A stretch of DNA of 64,000 nt from Frateuria_A sp051900415 (lineage in GTDB: Bacteria > Pseudomonadota > Gammaproteobacteria > Xanthomonadales > Rhodanobacteraceae). A model generated the notes under the pieces. The model had not been told where the DNA came from. It saw only the letters and a list, made by a program, of their open reading frames with translations, and ran no database searches. Both the position numbers and the translations under genes were made by a program. The stretch spans positions 1-64,000 of the forward strand of contig NZ_JBHZGL010000004.1 of NCBI RefSeq assembly GCF_051900415.1, written 5' to 3'. This document shows positions 58,528 to 64,000 of the stretch, one piece after another; the first letter of the stretch is position 1; each line of letters starts with the position of its first letter.

Positions 58528-59775
58528 TCAGTCGCCCATCTGCTTCTGCAGATGCTCGCGACGTTCCTGCGCGTCGAGCGACAGCGTGGCGATCGGGCGG
58601 GCGTCCAGGCGCTCCAGGCCGATCTCCTCGTCGGTTTCCTCGCAGTAACCGTAGCGGCCCTCCTCGATCCGGCGCAGCGCCTTGTCGATCTTGGAAATCA
58701 GCTTGCGGTAGCGGTCGCGGGTACGCAGCTCGAGCGAGTTCTCCGTTTCGCGGGTCGCACGCTCGGCTTCATCGCCGACGTCGCGCACCTCGTCACGCAG
58801 GTTCTCCATCGTCTGGCGCGATTCCTCGACCAGCTGGTCGCGCCAGTCCCGCAGCTTGTTGCGGAAGTAGGCGAGGTGCTTCGGGCTCATGTACTCCTCG
58901 TCGTTCGAGGGACGGTAACCCTTGGGCAGGTCGATATTGATGGTGGAAGGCAGGGCGTAACGGCCATCCTCGCGGGTCACGCCATTGTCGAGAGTTGTAA
59001 CGGAATTATTCATTGAGGACTGCGGGGTCTTCTGTTTCTTGAGTGGGGTATGGCGGGCGGTGGCCGTGGCCACGCGTGGGGTCACCATAGCGACGGCACT
59101 CGCCACTTTGCCCTTCATGGGCGCAACGGCGGGTGATGGAGATGTTTGCTTGACCGCGACGGTCGGTGCCGCGGGTCGCGCGGCCGAGGGCTTGGACGGC
59201 TTGGCTTCCGGTTTGCTGACGATCTTGTACGGCTTGGGAGTGCTGGCCGGCTTGGAGGCGACCTTCTTCGCAGCCTTCGTCACCGGCTTGGCGGGCGCCG
59301 CCTTCTTCGGAATAGCCTTGGCTGCCGGCTTCACCGCTTTCTTCGGCGCCGCCTTAGGCTGCGGCTTGGCAACCTTGCTGGCCGCGGCCTTCGATTGCGG
59401 CTTGGCCTTGCTGGCGGACGAGGCCTTCTTCACCGTCGGAGCAGGCTTGCGGGCAGCCTGCTTCCCGGCCGGGGCCTTGGCAGCAGGCGCCTTCCTGGCC
59501 GGAACCTTCTTTGCCACGGTCTTGCTGGCGGACTTGGCAGCCGGCTTCGCAGCCGCCTTGCCGGCGACCGGCTTGCGCGCAACGGGCTTCTTCACCGACG
59601 CCTGTTTGGCGGCCGGCTTGCGGGCGGGCGCAGCCTTTTTGGCGGTTGCGCTCTTGCCGGTCCGGGCACTGGCAGCAGCGACCTTGGGCTTGCTCGTCTT
59701 GGCTTCTTTCGCCTTGCCCGCAGCCTTCCCTTTCTGCGCCTTGGCGGCGGTCGAACTACGCGTCGTTTTCGCCAT
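58528..59775 (-). CDS. dksA: DksA-family transcription factor with histone-like Lys/Ala/Pro extension and no zinc finger
   Basis: A 415-residue protein. Residues 1-250 are a low-complexity Lys/Ala/Pro tail (PAKPVTKAAKKVASKPA and similar), like histone H1 or AlgP. The last 160 residues are DksA: coiled-coil with DVGDEA, equivalent to the catalytic D-x-x-D-x-A tip, then SLELRTRDRYRKLISKIDKA. The zinc finger is degenerate: where E. coli has CESC and CIDC this protein has CEET and SLDAQ, so only one of four Cys remains. DksA acts with ppGpp on RNA polymerase. An internal ATG at 59013 could give a 161-residue, E. coli-sized protein but lacks a clear ribosome site. Confidence 0.93.
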   Translation of the reverse strand: MAKTTRSSTAAKAQKGKAAGKAKEAKTSKPKVAAASARTGKSATAKKAAPARKPAAKQASVKKPVARKPVAGKAAAKPAAKSASKTVAKKVPARKAPAAKAPAGKQAARKPAPTVKKASSASKAKPQSKAAASKVAKPQPKAAPKKAVKPAAKAIPKKAAPAKPVTKAAKKVASKPASTPKPYKIVSKPEAKPSKPSAARPAAPTVAVKQTSPSPAVAPMKGKVASAVAMVTPRVATATARHTPLKKQKTPQSSMNNSVTTLDNGVTREDGRYALPSTINIDLPKGYRPSNDEEYMSPKHLAYFRNKLRDWRDQLVEESRQTMENLRDEVRDVGDEAERATRETENSLELRTRDRYRKLISKIDKALRRIEEGRYGYCEETDEEIGLERLDARPIATLSLDAQERREHLQKQMGD

Positions 59776-59899
59776 ATCCCTTCACCGTTTTGGCCGTGGC
59801 GGCCGGGTGTTATAGCCCATGCGTCTTACACCATCAACAGGCATCTGGAATACTTCGAGCCACTACATGCCGCGAGCCGTTTGGGCTGCGTGAACGAAA

Positions 59900-60151
59900 G
59901 TGACCCGATTCCTGCTCCTCCTGCTTGGCGCGTACAAACGCTTGCTGAGCCCCCTGCTGGGTCAGCGTTGCCGCTTCCACCCCAGCTGTTCCGATTATGC
60001 ACGGATTGCCATCGTGCGCTTCGGCCCCCTGCGTGGCAGCGTGATGGCGCTGTGGCGCATCCTGCGTTGCCAGCCGCTATGTGCCGGGGGCGTCGATCCG
60101 GTGCCGGATCACTTCCATTTGGCCCGGTGCCGGTCCCGCGAGGAGCGCTGA
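59900..60151 (+). CDS. yidD: YidD membrane-protein insertion efficiency factor
   Basis: An 83-residue YidD: ending an N-terminal hydrophobic helix with YKRLLSPLL, then the hallmark CRFHPSCSDYARIAI and LRGSVMALWRILRC with a third conserved Cys region. It aids YidC-dependent membrane insertion. GTG start at 59900. It is usually next to rnpA/yidC, but here it is isolated, divergent from dksA. Confidence 0.93.
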   Translation: MTRFLLLLLGAYKRLLSPLLGQRCRFHPSCSDYARIAIVRFGPLRGSVMALWRILRCQPLCAGGVDPVPDHFHLARCRSREER

Positions 60152-60187
60152 CGCCGGCGAGCGCCCGGCCTGCGGGAGTGGAACCGG

Positions 60188-61135
60188 TTACGCCGCCGAG
60201 CCGTAGCCGCCGGGCACGCCCTTGCTGGCGTAGGCCACCGCATCGTGCGGGTGCAGGCTTTCCTGGTGTTCCAGGCGCACGTGGAAGTCGGCGATGCGCG
60301 GGTCGGCGTCGAGCGCCTTCTGGATGCGTCTGGCGGCATCCTCGCAGAACATCAGGTTGCCGCCGTTGGCCAGCGCGAAGGCCTGTTCGTCCTCGCGTTT
60401 GACCGCGGTCTGCACCGGCGTGCCGAGCGCCTGCTCGACGCGGTCCAGCGTCGAAATCAGATTGAAGCCCACACCATCGGCCAGGCGCACCAGCAAGCGG
60501 GCCACGCTGCGCTGCGCATGCGGCGTGGCGACGATGCCCTGCTCGCTGCCCAGCCAGGCCAGCACGGCCGCGTGATCGAGCGGTTGCGCGGCGTCGAAGT
60601 CGCGCGCGAACTGTTCCTGGATCATCTGGCGCGACAGCGCGGCGGAGGCCGGACAGGTCGAGGAGTAGACCACCTCGGTCCCCAGCTCGAGCTGGAAACC
60701 CTCGGGCGAAAGACTCGCCTCGATCGACACCGGGTAGGCACGCCAGCCGCTGTTGTCGCTGCGCAATGCGGGCCGGCGGACCAGGTGGTCGAAACGGATG
60801 CTGATGCGGGCGCGATCGGAAAGGTCCTTATGGGATTCCAGGAACGCGCGCAGCAGCGCTTCGATCACCGCCGCGTCCAGCGGGTTGGCGCTCAGGTGCC
60901 GGTCGACCAGCAGGTAGAGGCGCGACATGTGAATGCCGCGCTTGTCCGGGCGGGTCAGGTTGACGAAGGCGCCCACCTGCGCGCTGGCGCGCTCCACGCT
61001 GCCGTCGCCCGCGTCGAAGCGCACCGGCACCTCGATGCCGTCCATGCCTACCCAGTCCAGCGCACCCGCCAGGTGCGGCTGCGCCTGGACGGCGACGTCG
61101 GGCAGCAGGCGGGCGGTGTTTTCGTGGCTGTGCAT
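60188..61135 (-). CDS. folE2: GTP cyclohydrolase I type B (FolE2)
   Basis: A 315-residue COG1469/FolE2 protein: VGAFVNLTRPDKRGIHMSRL near the N-terminus, SSTCPASAALSRQMI with the catalytic Cys, and a C-terminal GNLMFCEDAARRIQKALDAD. It makes 7,8-dihydroneopterin triphosphate from GTP for folate, using Mn or other metals in place of Zn. No Zur or other operator was recognised upstream. Confidence 0.96.
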   Translation of the reverse strand: MHSHENTARLLPDVAVQAQPHLAGALDWVGMDGIEVPVRFDAGDGSVERASAQVGAFVNLTRPDKRGIHMSRLYLLVDRHLSANPLDAAVIEALLRAFLESHKDLSDRARISIRFDHLVRRPALRSDNSGWRAYPVSIEASLSPEGFQLELGTEVVYSSTCPASAALSRQMIQEQFARDFDAAQPLDHAAVLAWLGSEQGIVATPHAQRSVARLLVRLADGVGFNLISTLDRVEQALGTPVQTAVKREDEQAFALANGGNLMFCEDAARRIQKALDADPRIADFHVRLEHQESLHPHDAVAYASKGVPGGYGSAA

Positions 61136-61259
61136 GGGTTGTCCTTGCGGCAGGCGGGGGCGCCTTGCGGCTTTCTATTTTGGGGCAGCGCGCGCGGGGG
61201 CAACAGGCATGCTGCGGAAACACTGTGTTGAGTGCATAACGACCCCGCCCGCGGTTGGG

Positions 61260-62108
61260 TCAGGCGGCGTCCGCGCGGCGCCAGCGTCGCGCGGCCTGCC
61301 AGGCGGCCCATGTCGTCGCCAGGCCACCGGAGGGACGGGCGCGCTGCAGGGCCAGCAGCGGCTCGGGGGCGCCGGCCGCGTATTGGGTCAGGCGCTCTCC
61401 CTCGCGCGACTCGATCGCGCGGAACACGCTGAGCGGGCCCGGCAATCGTGACGCTTCGCGCCAGCTGGCCGCGAGCTCGCCCAACTGGTCGCGCACGGCC
61501 GCGTTGCGTGCGGTGCCGGCGCGGCGCAACTGGTCGCGACTCAGACCATGGCGCGCCAGCGACGCCATCGGCAACGGCAACCGGTCGCGTTCGACATCGT
61601 CATCCAGGCGTCGCAGCGCATGCAGCAGGTGGCCCAATGCCGCAAGTCGGGCCGCACGTTCGGGTGAGGCCGCTTCGCCGAACCACCAGGCCGTCTCCAG
61701 CGCAGCCAGCGCACCATGCAACTGCGAGGCGGCCGTCAGCTGGGCGCCGAAGTCGGGCGCGGTACCCTCTTCCAACTGGGCCATCGCCGCCAACACCGGG
61801 GCCAACCAGCGCTCGCTGCCCATGCGTGCGGCACGTTCATCGTCGAACAGCACCTGGGTCAGCGGATGGCGTCCGCCCGTTTCGGGGGCGTTGGCCAGTT
61901 CCTCCGCCCACCAGTTGAGCTTGGTGGCGGCCACGTGCGGCTCGCGGATGCCGTAGGCGGCGGCGAGCAGTTCCTGCTCCAAGGCGGCCAGCGCGATATG
62001 GCCGGGGTGGCGCACGGGATCGACGAAGGCCAGCGCCACGCGTTGCGCCGGCTGCGCGGCCAGCCATTTGTCCACGTAGCTCTGCAGGGCGTCGTGGCTG
62101 GCGTCCAT
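61260..62108 (-). CDS. squalene/phytoene synthase family protein of unknown function
   Basis: A 282-residue all-helical protein similar to the squalene/phytoene synthase fold: EQELLAAAYGIREPHVAATK, LNWWAEELANAPETGGRHPL and LHALRRLDDDVERDRLPLPM. The first Asp-rich motif of true synthases (DxxxD) is not visible, so it resembles the NDUFAF6-like branch and may not be a prenyl-transfer enzyme. Its start overlaps the gph stop (TGATG). Confidence 0.85.
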   Translation of the reverse strand: MDASHDALQSYVDKWLAAQPAQRVALAFVDPVRHPGHIALAALEQELLAAAYGIREPHVAATKLNWWAEELANAPETGGRHPLTQVLFDDERAARMGSERWLAPVLAAMAQLEEGTAPDFGAQLTAASQLHGALAALETAWWFGEAASPERAARLAALGHLLHALRRLDDDVERDRLPLPMASLARHGLSRDQLRRAGTARNAAVRDQLGELAASWREASRLPGPLSVFRAIESREGERLTQYAAGAPEPLLALQRARPSGGLATTWAAWQAARRWRRADAA

Positions 62109-62788
62109 CACGCCACCGCCTGGCCGCGGCGCAGCCATTGGGCGAACTCCGCAGGCGTGTCCAGCACGGCGTCGGCGTTCCATTCGCGCGGATCGCCGCC
62201 GTCGAGGTAACCCCAGGCCACCGCGACGGTGTAGAGCCCGGCGGCGGCACCGGCCATGACGTCGCGGCGGTCGTCGCCGACGAACAGGCTGCGTGCCGGA
62301 TCGATGCCCGCGCGCGCGCAGGCCAGGCGCACGGGCGCCGGGTCGGGCTTCTTCACCGGCAGGGTGTCGCCACTGACCACCGCCGCCGCGCGGCCGTCCC
62401 AGCCGATCCGCCTGAGCAGTTCATTGGTGAGGAACCCGGCCTTGTTGGTGACGATGCCCCAGCGCACGCCGGCGGCGTCGAGTTGGGCAAGCATCGGCTC
62501 GATGCCCTCGAACGGGTGCGTGGCCTGGCCCATGACTTCTTCGTACAGCGCCAGGTAGCGCTCCACGCGCGCCTCCACCGCGGGCTCGCCGAGGTGGCCG
62601 AAGGCGCAGCGCAATACCGCCCGCGCGCCACGCGAGACTACCTCGCGCACCGGCGCGTAGGGTGGCGCCGGCGCGCCCTCTTCCTCGCACTGGCGCTCGA
62701 GCGCAGCGTAGAGGTCCGGAGCACTGTCGAGCAGCGTGCCGTCGAGATCGAACAGCACGCCTTCGATGATGTTCGGCAGCGGCTTCAT
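62108..62788 (-). CDS. gph: phosphoglycolate phosphatase, HAD superfamily
   Basis: A 226-residue HAD hydrolase with nucleophile motif LFDLDGTLLDSAPDL, motif II IVTNKAGF, Lys motif VKKPDPAPV and FVGDDRRDVMAGAAAG. Gph detoxifies 2-phosphoglycolate; MupP-type activity is an alternative in gammaproteobacteria with ubiG-gph order (family knowledge). ATG 62788 overlaps the ubiG stop as ATGA; an upstream in-frame GTG at 62806 is less likely. Confidence 0.93.
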   Translation of the reverse strand: MKPLPNIIEGVLFDLDGTLLDSAPDLYAALERQCEEEGAPAPPYAPVREVVSRGARAVLRCAFGHLGEPAVEARVERYLALYEEVMGQATHPFEGIEPMLAQLDAAGVRWGIVTNKAGFLTNELLRRIGWDGRAAAVVSGDTLPVKKPDPAPVRLACARAGIDPARSLFVGDDRRDVMAGAAAGLYTVAVAWGYLDGGDPREWNADAVLDTPAEFAQWLRRGQAVA

Positions 62789-63495
62789 GCCGGCTTGCGC
62801 GCGCACAACAGGTAGTTGACCGCGGTGATGCGGCTCAACGAGGCCTTGCGCGTGAGCGGGTTGTAGGCCAGCCCGGAGACGTCCTCCAGCTCCAGCCCGG
62901 CATGGCGCAGCAGGCGGCCCAGCTCGGAGGGTTTGAGGAATTGCGCGTAGTGATGGGTGCCGCGCGGCAGCAGGCGCATCACGTACTCCGCGCCGAGGAT
63001 CGCCGCGCCGAACGCGGCCGGTGTACGGTTGAGGGTGGACATGAACAGGCGCGCGCCGGGCTTGAGCATCCCGGCCAGGTCGTTCACCAGCGCGACCGGG
63101 TCGGGCACGTGCTCGATCAGCTCCATGCAGCAGACCGCGTCGAAGCTTTCAGGCTCGCCGGCGGCGAGTGCGGCGGAGGATTGCAGGCGGTAGTCGACCT
63201 GGAGCCCGGACTCGAACAAGTGCAGCTTCGCCACCTCGATGACTTTCTCGCCCAGGTCGATGCCGGTGACCCTCGCGCCGTTGCGGGCCAGCGCCTCGCT
63301 GAGCAGGCCGCCACCGCAGCCGACGTCGGCCACCTTCGCGTCGCGCAGGTCCACGCGGGCAGCGACGTAGGCGGCGCGCACGGGGTTGAGGTCGTGCAGC
63401 GGGCGGGATTCACCGTCCGGATCCCACCAGCGGGCGGCCAGCTTGTCGAAGCGGGCGATTTCGTCGGGGCTGACGTTGGTGGTGGTGTCGGTCAT
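62785..63495 (-). CDS. ubiG: ubiquinone biosynthesis O-methyltransferase UbiG
   Basis: A 236-residue UbiG: FDKLAARWWDPDGESRPLHD at the start, SAM motif VADVGCGGGLLSEALARNGA, and CCMELIEHVPDPVALVNDLA. It performs both O-methylations of ubiquinone synthesis. It overlaps gph by 4 bp, forming the common gammaproteobacterial ubiG-gph unit; the downstream end of a TRZ/ATZ hydrolase gene lies nearby. Confidence 0.97.
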   Translation of the reverse strand: MTDTTTNVSPDEIARFDKLAARWWDPDGESRPLHDLNPVRAAYVAARVDLRDAKVADVGCGGGLLSEALARNGARVTGIDLGEKVIEVAKLHLFESGLQVDYRLQSSAALAAGEPESFDAVCCMELIEHVPDPVALVNDLAGMLKPGARLFMSTLNRTPAAFGAAILGAEYVMRLLPRGTHHYAQFLKPSELGRLLRHAGLELEDVSGLAYNPLTRKASLSRITAVNYLLCARKPA

Positions 63496-63522
63496 GGAGC
63501 GGTCCTTACGTGCGCAGACTTT

Positions 63523-63596
63523 TTAGGAGCTCGCTTGCGGGCGATGCGCTTTCGATGCGCCTTCAACCAGGGCATCGCCCGCAAGCGGGCTGCTAC
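63523..63596. repeat. interspersed palindromic repeat, copy 3
   Basis: Arms TTAGGAGCTCGCTTGCGGGC and GCCCGCAAGCGGGCTGCTAC with inner GATGC/GCATC, 74 bp, in the gap between the YciI-like gene and ubiG. It differs from copies 1 and 2 by a few arm substitutions. Confidence 0.88.
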
Positions 63597-63609
63597 GGGT
63601 GAGGGGCGG

Positions 63610-63864
63610 CTAGTGGGCCTGCCATTCGTACACCGTCACATCCCAACCGCCGCTGACGTGGGTCGGGTCGCGATGGGCGATGGCCTGCGCCTCGGCCAGG
63701 TCCGTCGCGCGCAGCAGGTAGGCGCCGCCGGACTTGTCGCCGAACGGGCCCGAACGCTCCACGCGACCTTGCGTGCGCAGTTCGTCGAGGAAGCGCTGGT
63801 GCGCCGGCACCACCGCCGGGTCGAACTGCGGGCGGCGCATGACCATGACGAGATAGAGGTTCAC
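63610..63864 (-). CDS. YciI-like protein
   Basis: An 84-residue protein with the YciI ferredoxin-like fold pattern: PQFDPAVVPAHQRFLDELRT, GPFGDKSGGAYLLRATDLAE and IAHRDPTHVSGGWDVTVYEW. It holds a conserved His and Asp (AHRDP). Function of the family is unclear. GTG start at 63864, 9 bp after the preceding gene's stop. Confidence 0.9.
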   Translation of the reverse strand: MNLYLVMVMRRPQFDPAVVPAHQRFLDELRTQGRVERSGPFGDKSGGAYLLRATDLAEAQAIAHRDPTHVSGGWDVTVYEWQAH

Positions 63865-63873
63865 GCGGGCTCC

Positions 63874-64000
63874 TTACGAAAACGCGGCGATGCGCTCGCG
63901 CCAGGCATGTGCCTTGGCCAGGATCGCCGCCGGATCGAGGTCGACCAGTTCACGCGCCGCCAGCTTGCGGCGCCCGGCGATCCACACGTCGGTCACCTGG
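63874..64000 (-). CDS. C-terminal end of a TRZ/ATZ-type amidohydrolase (partial)
   Basis: The frame ends with a TAA at 63874 and translates as VTDVWIAGRRKLAARELVDL, then DPAAILAKAHAWRERIAAF. This is the typical C-terminus of TRZ/ATZ or methylthioadenosine/S-adenosylhomocysteine deaminase-type hydrolases (VWVAGR ending). The rest lies beyond the window. In relatives this gene precedes ubiG, which agrees with the order seen here. Confidence 0.75.
   Translation of the reverse strand, partial: QVTDVWIAGRRKLAARELVDLDPAAILAKAHAWRERIAAFS

Noticed and set aside
1..64000. CRISPR arrays, tRNA, rRNA, transposases or integrases
   Set aside because: I looked for regularly spaced direct repeats, tRNA-like cloverleaf ends and IS-type proteins and saw none. 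A tRNAscan or CRISPR tool would settle it.

Overview
The window looks like a chromosomal segment of a high-GC gammaproteobacterium of the Xanthomonadales, most likely Rhodanobacteraceae (Rhodanobacter/Dyella/Luteibacter type). This is an inference from gene content: a Xanthomonas-type acetylated arginine pathway (N-acetylornithine carbamoyltransferase, acetylcitrulline deacetylase, fused ArgB kinase/synthase), a DksA with a long Lys/Ala/Pro-rich N-terminal extension, and a type VI secretion system (T6SS) paired with an ECF43-type sigma factor and Ser/Thr kinases. I found no rRNA, tRNA, CRISPR array or insertion sequence.

Positions 1-5967 hold a two-partner secretion pair on the minus strand: tpsB (outer-membrane transporter) followed by tpsA (giant haemagglutinin-like exoprotein, cut off by the left edge). 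Positions 6161-42178 form one T6SS locus, almost all on the minus strand. From the right it reads: ECF sigma factor, tssB, tssC, hcp, tagJ, tssE, tssF, tssG, a Tsi2-like gene, clpV, tse2 and tsi2, then an effector/immunity island (small ORF, two-motif nuclease, unknown proteins, PAAR, and a plus-strand remnant of a muramidase with its likely immunity gene). After the island come vgrG, a small accessory gene, tagH, tssK, tssL, tssM, tagF, pppA, kinase 2, a lipoprotein, kinase 1 (PpkA with a formylglycine-generating-enzyme-like domain) and a small membrane protein. tssA and tssJ are not in the window. Kinases, phosphatase, FHA protein, TssL and sigma factor look like one threonine-phosphorylation circuit; a recurring D-x-A-T-x-V-x-P motif links four of these proteins.

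Positions 42346-46451 (plus strand) carry tryptophan/kynurenine catabolism genes (ACMSD and kynureninase) with a secreted protein, a methyltransferase and a flavin/PNPOx-fold protein. Positions 46503-55084 (minus strand) are the arginine cluster argF'-argG-argE'-argB-argC-proS-argH. Upstream of argF' (55085-55504) I see what looks like a complete transcription attenuator: a 34-codon leader ORF with clustered Arg codons, a 9-bp terminator stem with a U tract, and an 8-nt antiterminator complement lying over the leader stop codon. The argE-argB junction holds a roughly 180-bp inverted repeat that buries the argB start codon.

The remainder is housekeeping: a glycine-zipper surface protein, cysS, sufE, dksA, yidD, folE2, a squalene/phytoene-synthase-family protein, gph, ubiG, a YciI-like protein and the 3' end of a TRZ/ATZ-type hydrolase. 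Palindromic repeats of the form GTAGGAGCCCGCTTGCGGGC are scattered between genes in the right third.
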